Made by a program: the position numbers and the translations under genes. Below the pieces are notes generated by a model that was given only the letters and a program-made list of their open reading frames with translations, was not told the DNA's origin and made no database searches. DNA of 64,000 nucleotides from Hoylesella buccalis ATCC 35310 (lineage in GTDB: Bacteria > Bacteroidota > Bacteroidia > Bacteroidales > Bacteroidaceae): the NCBI RefSeq assembly GCF_000177075.1, contig NZ_ADEG01000087.1:27332-91331 (forward strand), written 5' to 3'. Positions within the stretch are counted from its first letter, which is position 1. The number at the start of each line of letters is the position of its first letter. This document shows, piece after piece, positions 34,364-44,568 of this stretch.

Positions 34364-36225
34364 ATGAAGAAGATAAAAACATTTTTATGGTTATGGTTGT
34401 GCATGACATCTGTCATGCCCATCCATGCTGCACAGAATGATGCGCAAGTATACCGCAATCCCGTTATTGATGTCAGCGTACCCGACCCCACTGTTATTCG
34501 TGCAAAGGATGGTTATTTCTATCTTTATGGTACTGAAAACATCCGCAATCTGCCTATCTACCGCTCATCCAACCTTGTGGATTGGTCGTTCGTGGGTACG
34601 GCTTTCACGGATGAGACGCGTCCCCAGTGGAATCCGAAAGGGAACATCTGGGCACCCGACATTAGTTATATCCATGGCAAGTATGTCCTCCACTACGCCA
34701 AATCAGAGTGGGGAGGCGAGTGGACCTGTGGCGTTGGCGTGGCAACTGCCGACAAACCCGAAGGACCTTTCACCGACCATGGCGCCATTCTCATCAGTAA
34801 AGAAATTGGTGTGCAAAACAGCATCGACCCCTTCTATTACGAAGACGGAGAGCACAAGTACCTCTTTTGGGGAAGTTTTCGCGGCATTTATGCCATTGAG
34901 CTAACCGATGACGGACTGAAAATCAAGGACGGCGCGCGCAAACAGCAAGTGGCAGGCACCTTCATGGAAGCGGTTTACGTTCATAAGCGTGGCGATTATT
35001 ATTATTTGTTTGGCTCCGCAGGCAGCTGTTGCGAAGGCAATCGCAGCACCTATCATGTCACGGTTGGCCGCTCTAAGAATCTTTTTGGGCCGTATGTCGA
35101 CAAGCAAGGACGCTCGTTGTTGGACAATCACTACGAGGTGTTGCTGCATGGCAATGAGCTGGTGGCTGGACCTGGACACCATGCCGAGCTGGTTACTGAT
35201 GACAATGGCGATGATTGGATGCTGTATCACGGCTTCAGTCGCAACGATCCCGATGCAGGACGTAAGGTGTGGCTCGACAAGGTGGAGTGGATAGATGGCT
35301 GGCCGCACATGCAGGGCAGTCAACCTTCGAAAGTCGCAGCGCGCCCTGTGTTCGACGAAATCACGCTGGCCGACCCTACCATCTTCTTTGATAACGGTAC
35401 CTATTACCTCTATGGCACATCACCTGGCGAAGGGTTCGATGTCTACACCTCCAAGGATTTGGAAACGTGGACAGGCCCTGTCGGCGCAACCGACGGCATG
35501 GCCCTGGTCAAGGGCGACGTGTTTGGCACCAAGGGGTTTTGGGCTCCACAGGTATTCAAGCGCGGTAGCAAGTATTACATGGCCTATACGGCCGATGAGC
35601 AAATGGCCATTGCCGAGGCTGATAGCCCACTGGGACCATTTAAGCAAAAGAAAAACAAATGCTTCCCGCCAAGATGCGTCAGATTGACCCCTTCGTGTTC
35701 TTCGACGATGATGGCAAGATTTACCTCTACCATGTTCGCCTCATCAACGGCAACCGCATCTTTGTGACCGAAATGAATAAGAACCTCAAGTCGGTTAAGG
35801 AGAAGACTGCCCGCGAATGTGTTTCGGCCGAGAAAGGATGGGAGGATACTTGGAATGCCGATTGGAAAGTATGTGAAGGGCCAACGGTCGTCAAGATAGA
35901 TGGAACCTATTACCTGTTCTTCTCTTGTAACGATTATCGCAATCCCGATTATGCTGTTGGTTATGCCACAGCCACCTCGCCTTTGGGACCTTGGACCAAA
36001 CACAAAGAACCTCTTATCAGTCCGCGACTGACGGGCTATAACGGCACTGGCCATGGCGATTTGTTTAAGAATGCGGCCGGCGAGTGGCAGTATGTCTTGC
36101 ATACTCACCGCAATACCACCCAGCCAACACCCCGAAAAGTTGCCTTGGTGAAGCTCCGTCATACCGATCGAGGCTTCAGTTTGGTCAACGGTTCGTTCCA
36201 TTTCCTGAAACAAGATAAACGGTAA
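34364..36225 (+). pseudogene. tandem-domain GH43 glycosidase, split by a one-base frameshift
   Basis: The frame starting at 34364 has a signal peptide, a first GH43 propeller (RNPVIDVSVPDPTVIRAKDG, WAPDISYIHGKYVLHY, NSIDPFYYED) and most of a second (LADPTIFFDNGTYYLYGT, FWAPQVFKRGSKYYMAY), then turns to nonsense after GPFKQKK. The remainder of the second domain (MLPAKMRQIDPFVFFDDDGK..., CEGPTVVKIDGTYYLFF) continues in another frame from 35659 to 36225. Adding one A to the A5 run at 35651-35655 restores an uninterrupted 620-residue protein. GH43 enzymes remove arabinose, xylose or galactose. The break may be real decay, phase variation or a base-calling error in the homopolymer. A -1 ribosomal slip is unlikely because G-AAA-AAC is not a standard slippery heptamer. 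Confidence 0.85.
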
Positions 36226-36307
36226 CGCCTCAAATTCTCATTATCATCTTCGCTCCATCGCAAGATAGAACGGAGTACATTCATAGAAACTTTAATCCAT
36301 AAATCTT

Positions 36308-38461
36308 ATGACCTATACTAAATTGTTCAAATCTTTCATCGTTGCCACAGTGCTCCTGTTCTTACCAGGACATGGCATGTTGGCTCAGTCTCAAGACGTT
36401 TCAGCTCAATTGACGCGCTATGTCAATCCTTACATCGGAACGGGTGGACACGGACATGTGTTCCTCGGTGCCAATGTTCCCTTTGGTGCCGTGCAGTTAG
36501 GGCCCACGCAAATCACACGCGGGTGGGACTGGTGCTCGGGCTATCATTACAGCGACTCGCTCATCATTGGCTTTGGTCACACCCATTTGAGTGGTACCGG
36601 CATTGGCGATTTGGGCGACATTGCCTTCTTGCCAACATTCGATGCCAAGACCTACACGGAGCGTTTCTCGCACGATGGCGAGTATGTGCGCCCCGGTTAT
36701 TACACCGTTCGCCTGGCCGACAGCAAGATACTGGTCGAATTGACGGCTACCCAGCGTGCGGGCATGCATCGTTATACCTTCCCGCTTAGTGGTAAAGAGC
36801 CTCTCTTGAAGATTAATCTTAAACAAGGCATTGGTTGGGATAAAATGACCAAATGCCAGTTGACGCAGGAAAACAGCACGACGGTGAGTGGTTATCGTTA
36901 CTCAGAAGGCTGGGCAAAAGACCAGCGCATTTATTTCTTTGCCGAGTTTTCGCAGCCTTTGAAGCTCAAGGAAATGCAGGGCGACAGCGTGGGCGTCTTC
37001 TCCGTAGGGCAGAACATGAAACCACTGTTGGCGCGCGTTGGCATCTCGGCCGTGAGCGTTGACAATGCCAAAGCCAACCTGCGTGCCGAAATCAAGGATT
37101 GGGATTTTGACCGAGTTGTCGACAATGCCGATGCTGCCTGGAACAAAGAACTTGGCAAAATCAAGGTAGAAACCGCCGATCTCAATGACAAAACCATCTT
37201 CTACACGGCACTCTTTCACACCATGACGGCTCCTTCCGTCTTCTCAGATGTCAATGGTGAGTACCGTGGCAGTGACGGAAAGATTCACAAAGGCGACTTT
37301 ACCAACTACACCATCCTATCGCTTTGGGACACCTATCGTGCGGCTCATCCGCTGATGACCATCATCCATCCCGAGAAACAGCGTGACATCGCGCAGACCT
37401 TCCTGCACATTTTTGAACAGCAAGGCAAGCTGCCCGTGTGGCATCTCGTTGGTAACGAAACCGACTGTATGGTGGGCAACCCAGGCATTCCCGTGTTGGC
37501 CGATATCGTTCTCAAGGGATTTGACGTGGACAAGCAGGCCGCTTTCAAGGCCATGCGTACTTCGGCCATGCTCGATGAACGCTCCCTGGACAACCTGAAG
37601 AAGTATGGTTACATTCCATGGAACAGCGATTCTACCTACGAAACGGTCGCCAAAGGGCTGGAATACGCCTTGGCAGACGCCTCTGTGGCCAAGGTAGCCA
37701 AGCTGGTTGGTGCCAAGAAAGATTATCGCTACTTCCTGAAACGCAGTCAATCGTATAAGTATTACTTTGACAAGAAGACCGGTTTCATGCGTGGCGTGGC
37801 CAATGGTAAGTTCCGTGAGCCATTCAATCCGTTCCATTCCTCCCACCGCAACGACGACTATACCGAGGGAAATGCCTGGCAATACACATGGCTCGTGCCT
37901 CATGACGTGCCTGGTTTGATTAAACTTTTCGGCGGCAAGCGGAAGTTTGTCACCAAGCTTGACTCGCTGTTCACGGTCGTTGGCGACCTCGGTGCCGATG
38001 CCTCACCTGACATCTCGGGACTCATTGGCCAGTATGCGCATGGTAACGAGCCCAGCCACCACATTATTTATATGTACAACTATGTGAACCAGCACTACAA
38101 GACAGCTGAGAAGGTGCGTGAGGTACTGAAAACTATGTACCATAACGACTTTGATGGTCTGAGCGGAAACGAGGATGTTGGACAGATGTCGGCCTGGTAC
38201 ATCTTGTCGTCCATGGGCATCTATCAGGTGGAACCCTCTGGCGGAAAGTATATGTTTGGCTCGCCTTTGTTTGACAAAGCTGAGGTGAATGTGGGCCATG
38301 GCAAGACGTTTACCATCCTGGCGCACGGCAACAGTCCGAAGAACATGTATGTCAGCTATATCAAGCTCAACGGAAAACTCTACAATAAGCTGTACATTGA
38401 TTACAAGGACATCATGGCCGGCGGCACGCTGGAGTTCTTCATGACCGACCGTCGCCCATAA
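36308..38461 (+). CDS. GH92 family alpha-mannosidase
   Basis: 717 residues with a signal peptide (cleavage likely near GMLAQS). The GH92 fold is plain: YVNPYIGTGGHGHVFLGANVPFGAVQLGP at the start, WDWCSGYHYSD, GFGHTHLSGTGIGD, TEGNAWQYTWLVPHDVPGL, HGNEPSHHIIYMYN, and NEDVGQMSAWYILSSMGIYQV near the end, which supply the calcium-binding and acid/base groups. GH92 enzymes are calcium-dependent exo-alpha-mannosidases that invert the anomeric centre. Together with SusCD and GH43 this points to a mannose-containing glycan such as an N-glycan or a mannan. The signal peptide places it in the periplasm or at the cell surface. Confidence 0.93.
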   Translation: MTYTKLFKSFIVATVLLFLPGHGMLAQSQDVSAQLTRYVNPYIGTGGHGHVFLGANVPFGAVQLGPTQITRGWDWCSGYHYSDSLIIGFGHTHLSGTGIGDLGDIAFLPTFDAKTYTERFSHDGEYVRPGYYTVRLADSKILVELTATQRAGMHRYTFPLSGKEPLLKINLKQGIGWDKMTKCQLTQENSTTVSGYRYSEGWAKDQRIYFFAEFSQPLKLKEMQGDSVGVFSVGQNMKPLLARVGISAVSVDNAKANLRAEIKDWDFDRVVDNADAAWNKELGKIKVETADLNDKTIFYTALFHTMTAPSVFSDVNGEYRGSDGKIHKGDFTNYTILSLWDTYRAAHPLMTIIHPEKQRDIAQTFLHIFEQQGKLPVWHLVGNETDCMVGNPGIPVLADIVLKGFDVDKQAAFKAMRTSAMLDERSLDNLKKYGYIPWNSDSTYETVAKGLEYALADASVAKVAKLVGAKKDYRYFLKRSQSYKYYFDKKTGFMRGVANGKFREPFNPFHSSHRNDDYTEGNAWQYTWLVPHDVPGLIKLFGGKRKFVTKLDSLFTVVGDLGADASPDISGLIGQYAHGNEPSHHIIYMYNYVNQHYKTAEKVREVLKTMYHNDFDGLSGNEDVGQMSAWYILSSMGIYQVEPSGGKYMFGSPLFDKAEVNVGHGKTFTILAHGNSPKNMYVSYIKLNGKLYNKLYIDYKDIMAGGTLEFFMTDRRP

Positions 38462-38493
38462 AAATCAACTGCAGTTTTGTTCTTTTGATATTG

Positions 38494-38566
38494 AAAACAT
38501 GATGGATGTTTGGTAGCGTGGCAATTTCCCGCCTACCAAACATCCATTGCGTTTCGGTCATGTTTT
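38494..38566. terminator. bidirectional terminator between GH92 and the metal-efflux operon
   Basis: Inner stem GGATGTTTGGTAG (38504-38516) with CTACCAAACATCC (38533-38545); outer arms AAAACATGA (38494-38502) and TCATGTTTT (38558-38566). Its right edge overlaps the stop codon of the adaptor-protein gene. Confidence 0.8.
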
Positions 38567-39725
38567 ATTCCTCTCCCGTCTCGTCTTTCTTCATCTCAGA
38601 AAGCAGATAGTAAGCGCCCGACTGCACAATGCGTGAAAGACGATCTGCTGGCTCCTTGGTTTCTATGGCCACGAGGTCGCCTTCTTCCTTCACCTTCTTG
38701 ACCATCGTTGGGACAAAATGCCAGTTGTTCCCTTGCTTTTCCGCCGTGAAGATATAGGATTTTCCATCCACTTCAACGATGGCATCAGACGAAACGCCTT
38801 TCGTCCTTTCGCTACTTGTTGCAATCTTCGCCTGAACATACATCCCTACAATCAGTCCCGTGTGCTGCCCATCCAAACGAACACGCACGTCAACCGTTTG
38901 TGTCTCGGCTCTGAAAGTCTTGCCTATGGAGTACACTTTTCCCTTGCAGGCGGTTCCGTCGGCATGAACAATCTTCAATGCAACATCCTGTCCCACCTTG
39001 ATTTTCGGCACATCACGTTGGAATACCTGCAATTCTGCATACATGTTACTGGTGTTGGCAATCTTCATCATGGCCATCTCGGGCGAGACATATTGCCCCG
39101 TTTGCACGTTGATTTGTTCCACCGTGCCGTTGATGGGACTTCTCAAAGCGATGGCCAGCATTGGCTTCCCCTTGCGAAGGGCAGACGGACTGATGCCCAG
39201 TTGTTTGAGTTGTGCGGCAAGCATCTGCACCTGACCGCTCACAGTTTGCAGCTCCGACTTGGTTCGATCGTAATCTTTGCCGGCTCCTACACCTTCGTTC
39301 TGCATCATGGTCTGGCGGTCAAACTCCTTTTTCAGGTATCTCTGCCGGTTCAATGCCGAGAAATAATCCGTCTGAAGGTTTACCAAATCAGGATGAGACA
39401 GATAGGCCACCACCATTCCTTTGGACACAGATTGCCCTTGATGAACCAATATTTGTTTGACGTTACCGCCCATTTGCGGGGTTATGGTTGCCTCGCTCTG
39501 TGGGTCAACGGCCAACTTTCCATTGACGTCCACACTGCTGATGAGCATCGTGTCGGCGATGTTCCCCACCTTGATGCCTAACTTTTTCACCTGTTCATCG
39601 GTGAGTTCCACCTTTGTCATGCTGTCCGATGACTGTTTTTCTTGTTCGCCAGCGTCCTTATTTTGCTTGCCACAAGCTGCCAGAAAGACGATGAGCGAAA
39701 GGATGAGATATGCTTTTGTTTTCAT
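38565..39725 (-). CDS. RND efflux periplasmic adaptor (membrane-fusion) lipoprotein
   Basis: 386 residues. MKTKAYLILSLIVFLAAC is a lipoprotein signal. Following it are the barrel-sandwich hybrid (TPQMGGNVKQILVHQGQSVSKGMVVAYLSHPDLV), a helical hairpin (YFSALNRQRYLKKEFDRQTM... QVQMLAAQLKQL), the lipoyl return (LRSPINGTVEQINVQTGQYVSPEM) and a beta-barrel plus membrane-proximal domain. This is the HlyD/CusB/CzcB adaptor that links the inner-membrane pump to the outer-membrane channel. It starts 3 nt after the pump gene ends, so it is the last gene of the operon. Confidence 0.93.
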   Translation of the reverse strand: MKTKAYLILSLIVFLAACGKQNKDAGEQEKQSSDSMTKVELTDEQVKKLGIKVGNIADTMLISSVDVNGKLAVDPQSEATITPQMGGNVKQILVHQGQSVSKGMVVAYLSHPDLVNLQTDYFSALNRQRYLKKEFDRQTMMQNEGVGAGKDYDRTKSELQTVSGQVQMLAAQLKQLGISPSALRKGKPMLAIALRSPINGTVEQINVQTGQYVSPEMAMMKIANTSNMYAELQVFQRDVPKIKVGQDVALKIVHADGTACKGKVYSIGKTFRAETQTVDVRVRLDGQHTGLIVGMYVQAKIATSSERTKGVSSDAIVEVDGKSYIFTAEKQGNNWHFVPTMVKKVKEEGDLVAIETKEPADRLSRIVQSGAYYLLSEMKKDETGEE

Positions 39726-39728
39726 TTT

Positions 39729-42700
39729 TTAAATGGTTGGATATTGTAAATTGATGATTGTGTCGATGAATTGTTCGTATGCTTCCCAATAATCAAGCTC
39801 GGTTTGCACGGCATCACCCATGGTCTGAATGAACCCAATGTAATCGGTTGCGCCCAGTTTGTACGCAGAAGACGCGCCACGTTGCTGCGCCCTGGCCGTG
39901 GGAAGAGCTGTTTCTCGGTAATATTGCAGTTTGTGACGCCACTTCTGATACGCCGTCTGCAAGCGTGCTTGGTTGTCACCCAGTTGCTTTTTCAGCAAGT
40001 CAAGCTGCGTGTTTTCGATGTCCCTGTCCAGGGCGGCAGCCTTTTGTCGGGCCTTGTACGAACGTCTGAACAGCGGAACACTCACGCCAACGTCGAATGT
40101 CCAGTAGCCGTTTTTGTCGCCAATGCGCTGTGTACCACCCTCCACGAAGAATGCCGGAAGCCCTTTGGACCTTTCCAGTCGGATGTTTTCTTCGGCCAAT
40201 TTAACCCTCTCCGACTGACAAGTCAATACGGGACTTGCACTGTCTGCTACCTCTCCAAGCGTCTCGTCTGGAGCCGTAGTGGGTTCATAAAGTCCCTCTC
40301 CCAGCCACCGTGACAAGGCTTTCAGTGCCACTTGGTAATCAAATACCGACTGTTTGAAGTTTTCTTTGGTTTCAACAGCCTTCTTCTTGGCGGCCAGATA
40401 AGCCAGCTTCGACGTTTCTCTTGCCTCGTAACGCACTTTCGCCGCATGCTCAAAGTTCTGGTAGATAGAGTCTATCATGGCATGTACGTTCATCCTTTGC
40501 CTTAGGATGTAAGCCTGCGCATAATCGCGGTAAACGGCTTTGCGCAATTGATGTTCGGTGAGATTCATCTCTGCACGAGCCACATTCACCTGTTGTCGTT
40601 GGGTGCGCACGCGCTGTCTGTTCCCCAGTACGTCAATGTTTTGCCTGACAGACAACAGGGTAAAAGTGGCATCATTGCCTCTTCCAAGCTCATCTACCCC
40701 TGCCGACAGCTCAGTAAGTCCCACCTCGCTTACGCCTTTGACCATGGTCTCTTCACGACTAACCCCCATCCGTGCCAGACGGATGCTTGGATGATATTGC
40801 TCGGCCAGTTGCAGGGCTTGTTGTAAATTCACTGGCTGTTGAGCCTGCATGCCGCATGGTGCCAGCAGCGTCAGCATCAGGGCAAAGGCCGCTTTGGGTA
40901 TCCTATGGGCAGTTTTTCGCTGCGCTTTCTCTTCCAAAGCGTACAATAAAGGAACGACAAGCAAGGTAAGCAGCGTAGCCGTGAACAGTCCGCCGATGAC
41001 CACAGTGGCCAAAGGTCGCTGCACTTCAGCACCTGCCGACCCCGACACTGCCATGGGCAAGAAGCCCAACATGGCGGCCGTGGCCGTGAGAAGGATGGGG
41101 CGGATGCGCTCTTGCGTACCCTTGATGATTCTGCGGTTGATGTTGTTCATACCTTCTTTCTTTAACGAGTTGAAGCGATTGATGAGTACCAGACCGTTGA
41201 GCACGGCCACTCCGAAGAGGACGATGAAGCCCACTCCTGCCGAGATGGAGAAGGGCATGCCGCGCAACAGCAAGGCCAATACGCCGCCGACCGTGGCCAG
41301 CGGAACCGCCATGTAAATCATGAGGCTCTGTTTGAGCGATTTCAAGGCGAAATAAAGTAGCACGAAGATCAGGAGCAGGGCGATGGGCAAGACAATCATC
41401 AAGCGATTCTTGGCCTCCTGAAGTTTCTGGAATTCACCGCCATACGCCAACCGATAGCCAGCGGGCAGGCGCAGTTGCTGATCGAGTTTGTCCTGTATCT
41501 CATCCACAACCGACTGCACATCCCGTCCTCTGACGTTCACGCCGACATAGATGTTGCGCGAGGTTTGCTCGCGAGAAATCTGCATGGGCCCCGACTCATA
41601 ATCAATATGTGCCACCTCGCTCAAGGGTATCTGTGCCCCGCTGGGCAGCGGTATGTAAAGTTGGCGCAGGTCGTTGATACTCTTCCGGTAAGCGTCAGAG
41701 AGCCTGATGACCAGGTCAAACCGTTTCTCGCCCTCAAACACCGACCCTGCCGAACTTCCGGCAAATGCGCTGCTGACATAGGCATTGAGGTCATCGATGT
41801 GCAAACCGTATTGCGCCACCCGCTGCCTGTCGTACTTCACCGTAATCTGCGGCAGTCCGTCTGTGCGCTCAAGGGTCACATCCTCGGCTCCCTCTATCCT
41901 ACTGATGATGCTCACCATCTGCTCACCCAGTTCGCCGAGTTTGTCGAGATCGTCGCCATAAAGTTTCACGGCCACATCCTCGCGCACACCCGTGAGCAGC
42001 TCGTTGAAACGGAGGGCCACCGGTTGTGAGAACGAGAAGTTGAGCCCCGGCAGGATTTGCAACTTTTCTTTGATCTTTTCTATCAATTCTTCTTTGGTCT
42101 TGGCCGATGTCCATTTGCTGCGGTCTTTTTCCAGAATGATGAAGCTGTCCGTGTAGTCAAACCCCATCGGGTCGGTGGGTATGTCGGCCACCCCAATGCG
42201 TGCGCATACGGTTTTGATTTCCGGAAAGCTCTGAAGCAGCAGGCGTTCTACCTCTCCCTCGCGCTTAATGGTTTCCGAGAGCGAACTGCCGGGGCGGAGG
42301 AAGGTTTGCATGGCGATGTCGCCCTCATCGAGTTCAGGCACAAATTCGCCTCCCATCCGCGTGAAAGCAAATGCGGCAGCCAGAAACAAAGCGGCGGCAG
42401 AAGCAAGTACCATCTTTTTATGACGCAGGGCATACAGCAGCAGCGGGTGATAAACATGTATGATGCGCCCCGTCACACGGTTGCCCACGCGCTGCAAGCT
42501 GCGTTCCATCCGCGCCAACCTTCCGCCCTGGTGGCTCAGTGGACGAATGAGCAAAGATGAAATCATCGGCACATACGTCAGACACAGAATGATGGCTCCC
42601 AGTACGGCGAACGAGAAGGTATAGGCCATAGGGGAGAACATTTTTCCGCTGACGCCAGAGAGAAAGATGATGGGGGTGAACACGATGAGGATAATCAGCT

Positions 42701-44051
42701 GACCGAAGAAGGCCGAATGCATCATCGAAGAGGCGGCCTCGAAGGCGACGGCGTTCATGCCGCCCCGTCCCAGTTGGCTGTGCTTCCTGATTCTTTTCTC
42801 CATTTCGAACACCGTACCCTCCACGATAATCACCGCCCCATCGACGATAATTCCAAAGTCGATGGCCCCCAGACTCATCAAGTTGGCGCTCACGCCAAAG
42901 AGCCGCATCATGATGAGGGCGAACAGCAAGGACAGCGGAATGACCGATGCGGCGATGACACCTCCGCGCAAACTTCCCAACAACAGCACCAACACGAATA
43001 TCACGATGAGCGCGCCTTCTGTCAAATTTCGTGCGATGGTGCTCGTTGTACGCTCGATAAGGTCGGACCGATCGAGAAAAGGTTTGATGTCGATGCCGTC
43101 TGGCAGCGATTTTCTGACGCTCTCCATGCGCTCCTTCACCGCCCTGACCACCTTGTCAGAGTTGGCACCCTTAAGCATCATGATCATGCCCCCGACTGCC
43201 TCATGACCGTCTTGCGTGAAAGCGCCGTACCTCACTTGTGAGCCAAAGCCCACCTTGTCGGCTACGTCGCGCACGAGAACAGGGGTGCCGTTGACATTCT
43301 TCACCACGATGTTCTCAATGTCGTCAACCGACTTCACCAGTCCTTCGCCCCGGATGAAGCTGGCCATGTGGTCGCGCTCTATGTAGGCGCCGCCCGTGTT
43401 GACGTTATTCTTTTTCAAGGCTTCGTACACCTCGCCCACGCTCACGCGCATGGCGTTCAGCCGCTGGGGGTTGAGGGCCACCTCGTATTGCTTGATGCTT
43501 CCGCCAAACGAGTTGACCTCCACCACGCCCGGAATCATGGACAGCTGGCGCTTCACTATCCAGTCTTGAATGGTGCGCAGCTCCTGCGTACTGTAACGGG
43601 CGGTGTCTTTGGGAACAAGGGTGTACTGTAAAATCTCGCCCAGTCCCGTGCTGATGGGACCCATCTCGGGCGTTCCGAATCCCTCTGGAATGTCCTCGCG
43701 CACCTCTTCCAGCTTCTCTTGCACCAGCTGGCGAGGCAAGTAGGTGCCCATGTCTTCTTTGAAAACGATGGTGACCACAGACAGGCCGAAGCGTGAGATG
43801 GAACGGATGTCTTCAACGCCGGGCAAGTTGGACATGGCCAACTCTACGGGGTAGGTGACAAACTGCTCGATGTCGGCCGTCGAGAGATTTTCAGAAACCG
43901 TGATGACCTGCACCTGGTTGTTCGTGATGTCGGGCGTGGAGTCTACGTTGATTGTTCGCAATGAATACACTCCACCGCCGATGATGGCCGCCAACAGGAG
44001 TACCACCAGAAATTTATGTTGAATGGAAAAATAGATAATCTTGTTAATCAT
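39729..44051 (-). CDS. CzcA-type heavy-metal RND pump fused to a TolC-like outer-membrane channel
   Basis: 1440 residues. Residues 1-1040 are an RND pump of the heavy-metal group, with twelve membrane helices and two large periplasmic loops. AIDFGIIVDGAVIIVEG is the motif of CzcA-type divalent-metal pumps rather than the Cu/Ag type. After the last pump helix a hydrophobic segment (KAAFALMLTLLAPCGMQAQ, about residues 1050-1070) looks like an internal signal peptide. Residues 1073-1440 form a TolC-type efflux protein (VNLQQALQLAEQYHPSIRLA, helical coiled-coil pairs). The single chain would need cleavage to place the channel in the outer membrane. Fusions of this sort are known in Bacteroidota. 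Part of a three-gene efflux operon. Confidence 0.93.
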   Translation of the reverse strand: MINKIIYFSIQHKFLVVLLLAAIIGGGVYSLRTINVDSTPDITNNQVQVITVSENLSTADIEQFVTYPVELAMSNLPGVEDIRSISRFGLSVVTIVFKEDMGTYLPRQLVQEKLEEVREDIPEGFGTPEMGPISTGLGEILQYTLVPKDTARYSTQELRTIQDWIVKRQLSMIPGVVEVNSFGGSIKQYEVALNPQRLNAMRVSVGEVYEALKKNNVNTGGAYIERDHMASFIRGEGLVKSVDDIENIVVKNVNGTPVLVRDVADKVGFGSQVRYGAFTQDGHEAVGGMIMMLKGANSDKVVRAVKERMESVRKSLPDGIDIKPFLDRSDLIERTTSTIARNLTEGALIVIFVLVLLLGSLRGGVIAASVIPLSLLFALIMMRLFGVSANLMSLGAIDFGIIVDGAVIIVEGTVFEMEKRIRKHSQLGRGGMNAVAFEAASSMMHSAFFGQLIILIVFTPIIFLSGVSGKMFSPMAYTFSFAVLGAIILCLTYVPMISSLLIRPLSHQGGRLARMERSLQRVGNRVTGRIIHVYHPLLLYALRHKKMVLASAAALFLAAAFAFTRMGGEFVPELDEGDIAMQTFLRPGSSLSETIKREGEVERLLLQSFPEIKTVCARIGVADIPTDPMGFDYTDSFIILEKDRSKWTSAKTKEELIEKIKEKLQILPGLNFSFSQPVALRFNELLTGVREDVAVKLYGDDLDKLGELGEQMVSIISRIEGAEDVTLERTDGLPQITVKYDRQRVAQYGLHIDDLNAYVSSAFAGSSAGSVFEGEKRFDLVIRLSDAYRKSINDLRQLYIPLPSGAQIPLSEVAHIDYESGPMQISREQTSRNIYVGVNVRGRDVQSVVDEIQDKLDQQLRLPAGYRLAYGGEFQKLQEAKNRLMIVLPIALLLIFVLLYFALKSLKQSLMIYMAVPLATVGGVLALLLRGMPFSISAGVGFIVLFGVAVLNGLVLINRFNSLKKEGMNNINRRIIKGTQERIRPILLTATAAMLGFLPMAVSGSAGAEVQRPLATVVIGGLFTATLLTLLVVPLLYALEEKAQRKTAHRIPKAAFALMLTLLAPCGMQAQQPVNLQQALQLAEQYHPSIRLARMGVSREETMVKGVSEVGLTELSAGVDELGRGNDATFTLLSVRQNIDVLGNRQRVRTQRQQVNVARAEMNLTEHQLRKAVYRDYAQAYILRQRMNVHAMIDSIYQNFEHAAKVRYEARETSKLAYLAAKKKAVETKENFKQSVFDYQVALKALSRWLGEGLYEPTTAPDETLGEVADSASPVLTCQSERVKLAEENIRLERSKGLPAFFVEGGTQRIGDKNGYWTFDVGVSVPLFRRSYKARQKAAALDRDIENTQLDLLKKQLGDNQARLQTAYQKWRHKLQYYRETALPTARAQQRGASSAYKLGATDYIGFIQTMGDAVQTELDYWEAYEQFIDTIINLQYPTI

Positions 44052-44128
44052 AACCTTAGAATGAACATGTACGACTTACTGCGGAACAGCTGTTGACAAC
44101 TGCTCTGCCACTCGATAAAAACAATGGG

Positions 44129-44545
44129 TTATGATAAGGTGGGAGGACCCCTTCGGCCACTTGAGGCTACATGTGCCTCAAGCAATCGGACGATGGGGTC
44201 GGGCGTTTCGCCAACTGGCGAGACTTCCAGCACGTGCGGGTGCATGTCAGCAGCGTGGGCGCACAGCCAATGAGGCTGCTGCTGCACCACTTGGATGACG
44301 GGTTGCACATCCGCATCGTCCTTAACAATGTGTCTGATTTGCTCTACGGGACAGTTGTCTGCCTGCGATTCCTGTCCGGAAGAATGATGCTGGGTGTGGC
44401 GGTCATTGATTTGACCGTCTGTCTCGCACCTCTCTTCCACGAAACAAACGTTGCTCAGGTGGTGATGATGAGGCACGGCCAACACCAGCAACACCATGAG
44501 CATTGCCAGCCAAAGACTTACTATGAGCGCTTTTCCCCTCATCAT
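44129..44545 (-). CDS. His-rich small membrane/periplasmic protein heading the metal-efflux operon
   Basis: 138 residues. One N-terminal hydrophobic segment (GKALIVSLWLAMLMVLLVLAV) is directly followed by PHHHHLSNVCF and later CETDGQINDRHTQHHSS and DNCPVEQI. The His and Cys clusters suggest periplasmic metal binding. Similar short His-rich proteins precede Cus/Czc pumps in other Bacteroidota. First gene of the operon, 77 nt before the pump gene; it might act as a metal chaperone or sensor (inference). Confidence 0.7.
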   Translation of the reverse strand: MMRGKALIVSLWLAMLMVLLVLAVPHHHHLSNVCFVEERCETDGQINDRHTQHHSSGQESQADNCPVEQIRHIVKDDADVQPVIQVVQQQPHWLCAHAADMHPHVLEVSPVGETPDPIVRLLEAHVASSGRRGPPTLS

Positions 44546-44549
44546 GATG

Positions 44550-44557
44550 CAAAGGTA
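44550..44557 (-). promoter_or_regulatory. -7 box of the metal-efflux operon
   Basis: TACCTTTG on the minus strand, a few bases before the start at 44545, so the leader would be extremely short or absent; the start may be one of the downstream codons. A TGCAAC-N3-GTTGCA operator begins 11 nt upstream. Confidence 0.6.
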
Positions 44558-44568
44558 GCAAAAGATTG

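Noticed and set aside
35640..35670. Programmed -1 frameshift in the GH43 gene
   Set aside because: The sequence G-AAA-AAC is not a standard slippery heptamer and no stimulating hairpin is obvious; a missing A explains the break better.
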